This document shows, in pieces, positions 1-5,707 of a DNA stretch of 7,867 nucleotides. Numbering within the stretch: position 1 is the stretch's first letter; each line of letters starts with the position of its first letter. Location: contig JAGTRA010000044.1 in NCBI GenBank assembly GCA_018396935.1, positions 1-7,867 on the forward strand, in the 5' to 3' direction. The position numbers and the translations under genes are program-made. A model generated the notes under the pieces. The model did no database searches and was not told the DNA's origin. It was given only the letters and a program-made list of their open reading frames with translations. The DNA is from Candidatus Bathyarchaeota archaeon. GTDB taxonomy: Archaea; Thermoproteota; Bathyarchaeia; Bathyarchaeales; Bathycorpusculaceae.

Positions 1-1
1 T

Positions 2-691
2 TTGTTAGGTTCTCCTTCTCCAAATATTGAGAAGACTGTTAAGTGGCTGCGCGGCTTTGTTCCAGACATTCTCTACTCTCATTATTATGTGGCTAAAGCC
101 CTAGAATTATGTGGCGAAGAACCGAACAAGGAACACTTGAGGAAGTTTATTCTTTCTTTGCCAATTATCAGGGGCGAGTTTGGAGCCGTTGACGTTCATG
201 CAGAAGTAGCCTCAGAGTTTCTATCAGTGTTTATGGCAACTGAGCTTGCCAACATGGTTGGCGTGAAAGTTAATCGTGAAAAAATTATAGATTGGCTGTT
301 AAGCTTCAAAAATAATGACGGCGGTTTTGGAGCTTACGGATGCTCAAATTTAAATTCCACCTACCATGCTATAGCCTCACTTTCCAATATCGGATATCCA
401 GTTAAGTTATTAAAAGAAACCCTAGGATATATTAGGGCTTGTGAAAAGCCCTATGGAGGCTTTACAGTTATTCCGAGCGCTTCCACCCCATACATGGAGC
501 ACATATACTATGGGGCGGCGGCGCTCAATCTCCTCGGGGAGCGCCTAAGATACCCACAGCAGACAGCCGAACTTGTTCTCAAATGCCAAAACGCAAATGG
601 CGGATTTGCAAGGTCAGACATTGGAATATCCACCTTCGAAGACACCTTCTACGCTGTAAGCACATTAAAAACGATAAATAGTCAATGGTGA
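2..691 (+). CDS. PFTB-repeat (prenyltransferase/squalene oxidase-like) protein, 5'-partial
   Basis: This is the C-terminal part of a protein whose reading frame is open up to the window edge, so the true start probably lies upstream; the TTG at position 2 should not be trusted as a start. The visible 229 residues hold at least three copies of the alpha-alpha repeat of protein prenyltransferase beta subunits and squalene cyclases. The glycine-rich turns are NNDGGFGAYG (about 104-113), PYGGFTV (about 149-155) and NANGGFAR (about 195-202). Each is followed by a helix such as STYHAIASLSNIG or TFEDTFYAVSTL. The fold is an alpha/alpha toroid. I do not see a clear set of the Asp, Cys and His zinc ligands of true farnesyl- or geranylgeranyl-transferases, so enzymatic prenyl transfer is not supported. 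Such proteins are often annotated in archaea as prenyltransferase-like with unknown substrate. The family call is fairly safe; the function is unknown. Confidence 0.8.
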   Translation: MLGSPSPNIEKTVKWLRGFVPDILYSHYYVAKALELCGEEPNKEHLRKFILSLPIIRGEFGAVDVHAEVASEFLSVFMATELANMVGVKVNREKIIDWLLSFKNNDGGFGAYGCSNLNSTYHAIASLSNIGYPVKLLKETLGYIRACEKPYGGFTVIPSASTPYMEHIYYGAAALNLLGERLRYPQQTAELVLKCQNANGGFARSDIGISTFEDTFYAVSTLKTINSQW

Positions 692-720
692 CCTGCATAA
701 GCGTTGATGTAACATGGCAG

Positions 721-846
721 TCGCCAAACTTTGCATATTGGATAAGGATAAGTTTCCTAAGCGTGAGCGCCAGCTTTAATCCCTGCTCAGTTCAGGATCT
801 GTAGGGGGCTTAGAGCCTATCCTAACCTCTTAAGATTGAAAGGCGA
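721..846. other. Nested inverted repeats in the intergenic spacer (possible structured RNA)
   Basis: The 237-nt spacer between the two genes has no supportable ORF, but it contains properly nested complementary segments. TCGCC at 721-725 can pair with GGCGA at 842-846. GGATAAGG at 740-747 can pair with CCTATCC at 816-822, leaving one bulged A. CTAAGC at 757-762 can pair with GCTTAG at 808-813. A shorter CCCT/AGGG pair at 781-784 and 803-806 lies inside. The nesting suggests a folded leader or small RNA, but the pairs were found by eye, the strand is undetermined, and no known RNA family is recognised. Confidence 0.3.
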
Positions 847-860
847 AGACTCCTCAATTC

Positions 861-919
861 TATATACAAGCACTGTGCATGAAGGGGGCGGAGTGTAAAG
901 TTTATGTTCATTTTAAATT
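861..919 (+). promoter_or_regulatory. Two candidate TATA boxes for the surface-protein gene
   Basis: TCTATATAC centred near 863 would place transcription start near 888, giving a leader of about 40 nt before the ATG at 929. A second AT-rich element, TTTTAAATTA at 911-920, would place the start near 941. That coincides with an in-frame ATG (Met5) and would give a leaderless mRNA for a shorter protein. The sequence alone does not decide between them. Confidence 0.4.
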
Positions 920-928
920 AAATGAAAT

Positions 929-2209
929 ATGAAAGGCGTCATGATCTTCGTGTTGCTGTTGTCCCTTTTGTCTAGTTTGATAGTTCATCCTATAGCTTGT
1001 GTGAGTGCTTCAGAGCTTAAAGTTGAGGTGGAGCAGCTCTTCACGATTACTAGGGAGGAGGCTTCAAGGCTTATGCAGTATGGATGGGCCTTCATTAGGG
1101 ATGTGTTTATGATCGACGTGGCAAAGTATAATGTTTCGGTGCGGGTGGTTGAGGCTCCTGTCGCATTTGGCGCCCCTGCAGGATGGCTTGACATTAGTTA
1201 TGAGATGCGAAGTGCTGAAAGCGAACTAGTAGTGAGCTTCTTTTTTAAGGGTGGAAGGTTAGCGATCTGCAGCTTTTCCCTTCACAGTGGCTCACACCCC
1301 ATAATTGAGGAAGCTTTGCATAACCCTATTGAGTGGGCTAAGGTTTTCCTTGAGAGGTACTGGCGCTTCACTGAGAAGAGCTACATTGGGAGTATGCTTG
1401 ACATGCTGTCTAATGTTAGGATGGAGGATTTGGGCAGGGTTAAGGCAAGCGAATTCTACCCTTCATACTCGCCTAGGCATCGAGACCCCATAGAGCTGAC
1501 AGGCCTCATAAAAACTGTTGAAAGCGTTAAAATGTCTATTGTTATCGAGCCCTGCGAGGCCTATCCGGAGATGAACACAACCTACATTGAATGGAAGTAT
1601 GTGGAGAACTGTGTGGTTTTTAGGCAGAAGGGGGTGGGCTTCACCATAGGCCCACGCGACATACACTTCTCCGATCAATGGGACATCTATCAGGTTGGTA
1701 GCTCAAAGCTTAAGGTTTCAACGGGGGAGGAAGCCGTACGCATCGCCAAGGAAGCCATAAGGGACCTAACCTATATGTCTGATGGCAAACTTATTGGAAA
1801 CCTAACGGCCCTCAATGAGCCCCTATACGTCTACCTAGATACAGACTACCGCGGAAACGACATTTACACGCTATACCCATACTGGGAAGTCTACCTATGC
1901 CTAGCAAAAGCATATCCAGCCGGAGTAGGCGGAGTAAGGGTCTTCATATGGGCTGACACAGGTGAAGTCTTCAAAAGAGAGCTCTCAGGAGGATATGGAG
2001 GAGGGGGAGAACCAGCTCCACCCACACAAGAAACAAATCCACAAACCAACCAACAAGCAATAATAATAAGCATCACAACAGCCATAATACTCACAGCAAT
2101 AGCCACAATAACAATAAAAATGAGACTTAAACATAAAACAACAACTAAAATGATGTGGATGCACCCCTATGGGTATCACTTATCAATAGCTTCAAGAGTG
2201 ATACATTGA
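929..2209 (+). CDS. Secreted membrane-anchored surface protein with C-terminal PepSY-like domain
   Basis: This 426-residue protein has an N-terminal signal peptide (Lys2, hydrophobic core about 5-23, possible cleavage after Val-Ser-Ala near 27). A long extracellular region follows. Residues about 264-352 resemble a PepSY/YcdB-type module: TGEEAVRIAKEAI, then a strand ending in YPYWEVYL, then VRVFIWADTGEVFKRE, where an aromatic strand followed by a D-TGEV turn is typical. Next come a Gly/Pro/Thr/Gln linker (about 354-376) and one transmembrane helix (about 377-396) with a basic stop-transfer KMRLKHK. The protein is therefore predicted on the outer face of the membrane, anchored at its C terminus. 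Its role is unknown; PepSY modules are often linked to protease inhibition or envelope sensing. The 24 or so residues after the basic anchor are unusually long, and the DNA there contains an inverted repeat (GTATCACT at 2173-2180, AGTGATAC at 2197-2204), so the natural stop may have been displaced. The ATG at 929 is preferred because it supplies the signal-peptide lysine; the ATG at 941 is the alternative. Confidence 0.75.
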   Translation: MKGVMIFVLLLSLLSSLIVHPIACVSASELKVEVEQLFTITREEASRLMQYGWAFIRDVFMIDVAKYNVSVRVVEAPVAFGAPAGWLDISYEMRSAESELVVSFFFKGGRLAICSFSLHSGSHPIIEEALHNPIEWAKVFLERYWRFTEKSYIGSMLDMLSNVRMEDLGRVKASEFYPSYSPRHRDPIELTGLIKTVESVKMSIVIEPCEAYPEMNTTYIEWKYVENCVVFRQKGVGFTIGPRDIHFSDQWDIYQVGSSKLKVSTGEEAVRIAKEAIRDLTYMSDGKLIGNLTALNEPLYVYLDTDYRGNDIYTLYPYWEVYLCLAKAYPAGVGGVRVFIWADTGEVFKRELSGGYGGGGEPAPPTQETNPQTNQQAIIISITTAIILTAIATITIKMRLKHKTTTKMMWMHPYGYHLSIASRVIH

Positions 2210-2231
2210 GTTACTACATTCTAGGAAACTT

Positions 2232-2268
2232 GTTAAGAGACAAGTGGAATCCTCTTAACGCCAGTTTT
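2232..2268 (+). terminator. Hairpin plus T-run downstream of the surface-protein gene
   Basis: GTTAAGAG at 2232-2239 and CTCTTAAC at 2252-2259 form a perfect 8-bp stem with a 12-nt loop, followed by TTTTT at 2264-2268. The site is 22 nt after the stop codon, which fits a transcript end. A competing small hairpin, CTTGT/ACAAG (2229-2233 and 2240-2244), overlaps the left arm. Archaeal termination depends mainly on the U-run, so the stem may instead stabilise the 3' end. Confidence 0.5.
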
Positions 2269-2297
2269 TCCGTGCACCAAGTTCAGACAGTAGTTCG

Positions 2298-2345
2298 CTA
2301 GGCCTTAAACTCAACAGCCACCATGCTCTAAGCTGTTGAGCCTAG
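2298..2345. repeat. Strong inverted repeat, 8 + 5 bp (possible ncRNA hairpin)
   Basis: CTCAACAG at 2310-2317 pairs perfectly with CTGTTGAG at 2333-2340 around a 15-nt loop. Immediately outside, CTAGG at 2298-2302 pairs with CCTAG at 2341-2345, with a 7-nt bulge (CCTTAAA) on the left side only. It lies in a 239-nt gene-free stretch between a plus-strand gene and the minus-strand tRNA. No protein or known RNA family explains it. A perfect 10-bp palindrome, GCTTTAAAGC, follows at 2415-2424. Confidence 0.5.
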
Positions 2346-2448
2346 ACCTTGCAGCTTTAAGTCTCTTATCAACATCATATATGTCCGCGGTCACATTAGA
2401 CTCTGTACGCGTGGGCTTTAAAGCGAAGGGCGCCAGAACTAGAGGTAA

Positions 2449-2525
2449 TGGGGCCGAGGCCGGGATTTGAACCCGGGCACCGGGCTCCACAGGCCCGTAG
2501 GCTTCCAGGCTACCTCACCTCGGCC
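2449..2525 (-). tRNA. tRNA-His (anticodon GTG), no intron, encoded CCA
   Basis: On the minus strand the complete cloverleaf can be drawn. The 7-bp acceptor stem is GCCGAGG/CCTCGGC (2518-2524 with 2453-2459). A D arm is present. The 5-bp anticodon stem CGGGC/GCCCG encloses the loop CTGTGGA with anticodon GTG, and the T arm is CCGGG-TTCAAAT-CCCGG. Two histidine identity marks are encoded: an extra 5' G (G-1, at 2525) and discriminator C73 (at 2452). The 3' CCA is also in the DNA (2449-2451). The variable loop is only 4 nt. No intron interrupts the anticodon loop. The gene decodes CAC and CAU. Confidence 0.97.
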
Positions 2526-2545
2526 ACTTGGTGGTAGCCTTGACC

Positions 2546-2554
2546 ATTTTTAAT
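2546..2554 (-). promoter_or_regulatory. TATA box of tRNA-His
   Basis: On the minus strand the element reads ATTAAAAAT and is centred about 25 nt upstream of the first nucleotide of the tRNA (2525). That is the spacing expected for an archaeal TBP/TFB promoter starting at or just before the mature 5' end. Confidence 0.65.
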
Positions 2555-2564
2555 CATGGGCTGC

Positions 2565-2704
2565 TTATTTTTCTTTTTTCCTGCAGCATCTTATACGCTT
2601 GATTATAATCTTATTGTTGATGGTTTGTTTATGGCTTTCTATGGCTGTGGTTGCTTTCGTTCGGGGCTGAATTCCATTTATCCCTTGAGCATGTGGAATT
2701 TTTT
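2565..2704 (+). other. Gene-free spacer with poly-T tracts and terminator-like hairpin
   Basis: The stretch between tRNA-His and the sufC promoter has no supportable ORF. It has T-rich runs on the plus strand (TTATTTTTCTTTTTT at 2565-2579) and, further on, AATTCCA (2670-2676) pairing with TGGAATT (2694-2700) around a 17-nt loop, followed directly by more T. Both look like ends of plus-strand transcripts, yet the nearest upstream plus-strand gene stops at 2209. Confidence 0.35.
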
Positions 2705-2746
2705 ATTATTTGCCTATCTAGAGGGCATGTCATAATTTAACCTTGA

Positions 2747-2754
2747 CTTATATG
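2747..2754 (+). promoter_or_regulatory. Probable TATA box of the sufC-sufB operon
   Basis: CTTATATG lies about 55 nt upstream of the sufC ATG at 2806. Transcription would begin near 2775, giving a short leader of about 30 nt. No other comparable TATA element is seen closer to the start. Confidence 0.5.
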
Positions 2755-2805
2755 CTAGCAAAATGCTTATTACTGGTGGTTAGTTGTCTTCGTGGTTGAT
2801 GGGTC

Positions 2806-3558
2806 ATGGACTATTTATTGGAGGTTAAAAATCTAAGGGTTGAATTGGAGGATAGGCTTATACTTGAGGATGTAAGTTTCGGTCTTAGAAGTAGTGAGAT
2901 TCACGTTTTATTTGGTCCTAATGGCTCTGGGAAAACATCGTTGATCAGTGCTATAGCTGGGTTGCCTGGGTATAGGATTGTTTCGGGGAGAATAATATTC
3001 ATGGGCGAGGATATTACGGGAAAAAGCGTGGAGGAGAGAGCTAGGCTAGGTATTGGTGTTGGATTTCAGACACCACCAGAAGTTACCGGCGTAAAACTTG
3101 TGGATCTTTTAAAGCTATGTTTAGGAAAAGGTTCAGAGGATGAATTTAGTGCAGAGGAGATACGCCTTATTGAGCATTTTAGGCTCCAGGGCTTCTTAAA
3201 TAGAGAGGTTAACGTAGGCTTCTCTGGTGGTGAAAGGAAAAGGGCTGAAATCCTGCAGTTACTATTTTTAAAGCCTAAGGTTATGCTTTTAGATGAGCCT
3301 GATTCTGGGGTTGATGTTGAAAGCTTAAAGATTATTGCTGGTGAAATTCAACGGTATATAGAATCTAGTGGGGCCTCAGCCCTTGTTGTAACTCATAAGG
3401 GCGATATACTTGACTACATAAAAGCTAAGTATGGATGTGTACTGCTTAATGGCAAACTTTACTGTTTTATGAATCCTAAACGCGTTTATGAGGACATCAA
3501 ACGCGAGGGATATGAAGGATGCATTAAATGCCAAATGAAGGGTGAAGAAAAGTGGTAA
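2806..3558 (+). CDS. sufC: Fe-S cluster assembly ATPase SufC (SmsC-type)
   Basis: This is the ABC-type ATPase of the SUF machinery, which binds the SufB/D scaffold in the cytoplasm and uses ATP to drive Fe-S cluster assembly. All nucleotide-binding motifs are intact in 250 residues, the usual SufC length: Walker A GPNGSGKTS (37-45), Q-loop Q88 in GVGFQ, signature FSGGE (139-143), Walker B VMLLDEP (159-165), D-loop SGVD (167-170) and H-loop H197. The SufC-typical DEPDSGVD is present rather than a transporter-type sequence, and there are no membrane segments. The C-terminal tail carries CIKC (Cys239 and Cys242), a possible metal or redox pair; I cannot say how widespread this is. The next gene overlaps by 7 nt, so the two are co-translated. 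With only one SufB/D-like partner next door, the pair fits the minimal archaeal SmsCB arrangement. Confidence 0.93.
   Translation: MDYLLEVKNLRVELEDRLILEDVSFGLRSSEIHVLFGPNGSGKTSLISAIAGLPGYRIVSGRIIFMGEDITGKSVEERARLGIGVGFQTPPEVTGVKLVDLLKLCLGKGSEDEFSAEEIRLIEHFRLQGFLNREVNVGFSGGERKRAEILQLLFLKPKVMLLDEPDSGVDVESLKIIAGEIQRYIESSGASALVVTHKGDILDYIKAKYGCVLLNGKLYCFMNPKRVYEDIKREGYEGCIKCQMKGEEKW
3541..3545 (+). promoter_or_regulatory. Shine-Dalgarno site of sufB inside sufC
   Basis: GGTGA lies 6 nt before the GTG at 3552 and within the last codons of sufC. It supports the GTG start and coupled translation of the two proteins. Confidence 0.6.
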
Positions 3559-4679
3559 GTTTGGATGAAAGTAAAATCCTAAAAAAAGTACCTCGCCATG
3601 TTCTAATGGAAGCTTATGGCGTTGGAGTTGCAAGAGAGGAAGAGCGAGCTGGAACCTTCTTCCATGTAGACCAATCTACCCTATATTCTAGCGTAAACGA
3701 GCTTTTTAAGGGCAAAATAGAACTTATGGACATAAGAGAAGCGCTTCAAAGGTATGAGTGGCTCAGCGATTACATGTGGAATGCTATCCAAAAAAGTAGC
3801 GACTTTTTTACGAAAAAGGTTGCAGAAGACTTAAGCGGAGGATACTTCCTAAGGATTTTGCCCGGCGCTGAGGTGCTTTTTCCACTTCAATCATGCTTAA
3901 TGATAACTCAGGAAGGCATGGAACAACGAATTCATAATATCATAATCGCAGAAGAGAACTCTAAAGCGCATCTAATAACAAGCTGTCTTCAACACTCCGC
4001 AGTCAGAAAAGCAACTCACATAGGTGTAACTGAGGTTTACGTTAAACGTGGAGCCTACTTAAACTCAACGATGGTGCATCAGTGGGGGGATGAAACCGTC
4101 GTAAGACCTAGGAGCGCATCTATAATAGAGGAAGACGGAACTTTCGTTTCTAATTACATTTGCCTAAGACCCGTAATGGATGTACAAATGTACCCCGTGG
4201 CTTATTGTAGAGGAAAAGGGTCAAAAGTTATTTTTAACAGTATATTATACGGGCACAGGGGATCCTTTATAGATGCTGGATCAAAGGCTGTACTTGATGG
4301 TAGCGAAAGCCGAGCTGAAATGATTAGTAGGGCAGTTACAAGGGAAGGCTCAAAAATAATTGTTAGAGGCTCCATTGAGGGAAATGGGCGGGAGTGTAGG
4401 GGACACTTAGAATGTAAGGGGCTTATATTAGATGATGAATCATTTATCCAATCCATCCCCGAATTAATTGCAAGAAGCAAAAGCGTGGAAATAACCCATG
4501 AAGCCGCAATAGGCAGAATATCAGAGAAGGAAATTCTATATTTAATGACAAGGAAACTCTCTAAGGAGCAGGCGACATCCCTAATAGTAAGGGGCTTCAT
4601 GGACGCAAGTATTATGGGGCTTCCCGAAGCACTAACAGCAGAAATATCTAGAATAATCGAAATTGCAACTAAATCCTAA
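3552..4679 (+). CDS. sufB: SufB/SufD-family Fe-S scaffold (SmsB-like)
   Basis: The 375-residue partner of SufC, the scaffold on which Fe-S clusters are built in the cytoplasm. The middle (about 100-290) has the repetitive beta-strand pattern of the SufB/D beta-helix. The end (about 305-370) is the helical region that docks SufC, with SVEITHEAAIGRISEKEILYL and the SIVRGF-like SLIVRGFMDASIMGLP. Residues that mark catalytic SufB rather than SufD are visible: ECKGLIL with Cys288, placed like the cluster-linked cysteine of E. coli SufB, and HEAAIGRI with His316-Glu317. At 375 residues it is shorter than classical SufB (about 470-495). No SufD gene follows, so it probably forms a homodimer with SufC as in the described SUF-like minimal system (SMS). 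The start is GTG at 3552, overlapping sufC by 7 nt with a good ribosome site. The alternative label SufD is less likely because the Cys and His-Glu residues are kept. Confidence 0.85.
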   Translation: MVSLDESKILKKVPRHVLMEAYGVGVAREEERAGTFFHVDQSTLYSSVNELFKGKIELMDIREALQRYEWLSDYMWNAIQKSSDFFTKKVAEDLSGGYFLRILPGAEVLFPLQSCLMITQEGMEQRIHNIIIAEENSKAHLITSCLQHSAVRKATHIGVTEVYVKRGAYLNSTMVHQWGDETVVRPRSASIIEEDGTFVSNYICLRPVMDVQMYPVAYCRGKGSKVIFNSILYGHRGSFIDAGSKAVLDGSESRAEMISRAVTREGSKIIVRGSIEGNGRECRGHLECKGLILDDESFIQSIPELIARSKSVEITHEAAIGRISEKEILYLMTRKLSKEQATSLIVRGFMDASIMGLPEALTAEISRIIEIATKS

Positions 4680-4744
4680 AAACATAGATTTCGCATTTGA
4701 AATGGCTGTTCCTTTTCATTGACTTTGCCCATTTTAAGCGCATA

Positions 4745-4750
4745 TTTTTT
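4745..4750 (+). terminator. Poly-T terminator after sufB
   Basis: TTTTTT lies 66 nt downstream of the sufB stop in a 114-nt AT-rich spacer between converging genes. It is flanked by two copies of TTTAAGCG (4733-4740 and 4753-4760). Archaeal polymerase stops on such U-runs without needing a hairpin. Confidence 0.45.
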
Positions 4751-4776
4751 ACTTTAAGCGACTTCAGTATACTTAC

Positions 4777-4781
4777 AAAAA
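4777..4781 (-). terminator. Poly-T run after the mini-ZIP gene
   Basis: Five T in a row on the minus strand, about 12 nt past the stop codon at 4794. Together with the opposite-strand T6 at 4745 it would separate the two converging transcripts. Confidence 0.4.
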
Positions 4782-4793
4782 TTAGCCTTCCAA

Positions 4794-5057
4794 TTATGTG
4801 AATAAGCTGTCCAGAAGCATCATTAAAGCAAAGCCGCCTATTAATCCAAAAGTAGCTTTCCTGCCAAAGCCCTTCTCATGGCTTTCAGGAACCATTTCGT
4901 CTATAACCACGAAAAGCATGGCTCCAGCTACAAAACCCAGCAAAACATCAAGGGTATCGTCAGAAAAATTCTTCTTAAGAAGCATTGGAAGTGCTCCAGC
5001 TCCAGTAGCTAAACCTGCCAGCAGACTGACAATAAACCCTAAGTGAACTATTTCCAT
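4794..5057 (-). CDS. Internally deleted (mini) ZIP-family metal transporter homologue
   Basis: Only 87 residues, against about 230-280 for ZIP (Zrt/Irt-like) divalent-metal transporters with eight helices. Residues 5-28 (GLATGAGALPMLL) match TM1 of GufA-type ZIPs. Residues 34-48 (LDVLLGFVAGAML) match TM2. The sequence then runs directly into VVIDEMVPESHEKGFGRKATFGLIGGFALMMLLD, which matches the family's last two helices. Everything between is missing, including the TM4/TM5 metal site normally built from HNxxEG and HxxPEG motifs. The join falls in an AGAML segment found in both TM2 and the penultimate helix, as expected from recombination between similar stretches. The frame is clean, with an ATG and GAGG (5068-5071) 10 nt upstream, so it is probably translated. 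It may be a three-helix membrane protein or a decaying gene. Transport activity is doubtful. Confidence 0.75.
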   Translation of the reverse strand: MEIVHLGFIVSLLAGLATGAGALPMLLKKNFSDDTLDVLLGFVAGAMLFVVIDEMVPESHEKGFGRKATFGLIGGFALMMLLDSLFT

Positions 5058-5168
5058 TAGCTATGCGCCTCTTTTTACGGGAATAATAAGGTTGCTGATG
5101 CCCTTATTTTCGTTAAAGGCTTTGTTTTGAGTTTTTAAGCGGATAAAGGGTTGTTGAGCTTGAAATGT

Positions 5169-5273
5169 TTAATCGTGGTATCAAGCTTCAATCCTCTGTC
5201 TTTCCTTAACTTTTCGTGGGGCATTTTCATCCTACATCGTCAATACCATAATTTTCTACCATGGAGCGATTAA
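5169..5273. repeat. Compound inverted repeat in a gene-free stretch
   Basis: The left arm TTAATCG-TGGTAT (5169-5181) is contiguous. CGATTAA at 5267-5273 pairs with its outer 7 bases. ATACCA at 5243-5248, or TACCA at 5257-5261, pairs with its inner part. The two inner choices exclude each other. It sits in the 245-nt gap between two minus-strand genes, which otherwise shows no ORF. It may be a structured RNA, a switchable leader of the mini-ZIP transcript, or chance. Confidence 0.3.
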
Positions 5274-5280
5274 TGTGTTT

Positions 5281-5286
5281 AAAAAA
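5281..5286 (-). terminator. Poly-T terminator of the cyclophilin-like gene
   Basis: Six T in a row on the minus strand, 16 nt past the stop at 5303. This is the expected place for an archaeal U-run terminator. Confidence 0.55.
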
Positions 5287-5302
5287 TGGGGTTAAAGGTT
5301 CC

Positions 5303-5695
5303 TCAGGCTTTTTCAACCTTTACTTTTTCTCCTTCTTCAACCTTCTCTAGCACTTTTGGATCGTTACGGTCTCTACCCGTTCCGTTTTCTGGGGCGTAGG
5401 GCGTGAAGTTGTTGGGTGACGGGCTTGATAGTGTTGGTCCGAAGAAGAGGCAGAGGGCTGGCCCTTCAGGCCAATAGGCTACGTCCCCATAGTCAACGAC
5501 GTCTTTAGCATTTTCATAGCCAACCCTAAAGGGGACTCCAAAGTATATTTCCTTGCCCCAAAGCTCAGCTCTTGACTCAATGGGCAGCGCCTTCAAGAGG
5601 GCTTCAACGGTTCTTGGGCACTCTTTGAGTTTTAATTCGCATTCAACAGTGATTCCTGACTCAAAGGATATTCTTATTCTCTCCCTACGCTCCAT
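5303..5695 (-). CDS. Cyclophilin-like protein, TM1367/Cyclophil_like family
   Basis: A 130-residue soluble protein with the pattern of the cyclophilin-like family typified by Thermotoga TM1367. It has a leading beta hairpin (RIRISFESGITVECEL), GKEIYFGVPF (47-56), and the diagnostic stretch DYGDVAYWPEGPALCLFFGPT (68-88), where the W-P-G and F-F-G-P-T residues are the usual family signature. It then has a GTGR turn and a Lys/Glu-rich tail. Members have a cyclophilin barrel but generally lack an established peptidyl-prolyl isomerase activity, and their function is unknown. The length is normal for the family. The ATG is supported by GAGGGT at 5701-5706 on the minus strand, 5 nt upstream. It is a single gene, divergent from the small peptide and radical SAM genes, so it shares their intergenic promoter region. 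Confidence 0.85.
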   Translation of the reverse strand: MERRERIRISFESGITVECELKLKECPRTVEALLKALPIESRAELWGKEIYFGVPFRVGYENAKDVVDYGDVAYWPEGPALCLFFGPTLSSPSPNNFTPYAPENGTGRDRNDPKVLEKVEEGEKVKVEKA

Positions 5696-5707
5696 AATTT
5701 ACCCTCG

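Noticed and set aside
2..691. Protein farnesyl- or geranylgeranyl-transferase beta subunit
   Set aside because: The repeats match the fold, but the zinc-ligand pattern of real transferases is not evident and the N-terminal part is outside the window.
701..720. TTGATGT as a C box of a C/D small RNA
   Set aside because: It only approximates RUGAUGA and no properly placed D box or internal C'/D' boxes were found.
2173..2204. 8-bp inverted repeat GTATCACT/AGTGATAC as a terminator
   Set aside because: It lies inside the last codons of the surface-protein gene, has a 16-nt loop and no T-run; the hairpin at 2232-2268 is the better candidate. Kept only as an oddity of the gene's 3' end.
4202..4600. 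132-codon open frame antisense to sufB
   Set aside because: The opposite strand encodes a clear SufB domain with conserved residues; the antisense product resembles nothing.
4733..4760. Two TTTAAGCG copies 20 nt apart as minus-strand promoters
   Set aside because: On the minus strand they would drive only antisense RNA into sufB; more simply they flank the T6 terminator and the word is common in these AT-rich gaps.
4798..5046. 82-codon open frame antisense to the mini-ZIP gene
   Set aside because: The minus-strand frame matches ZIP helices and has a ribosome site; this frame is its shadow.
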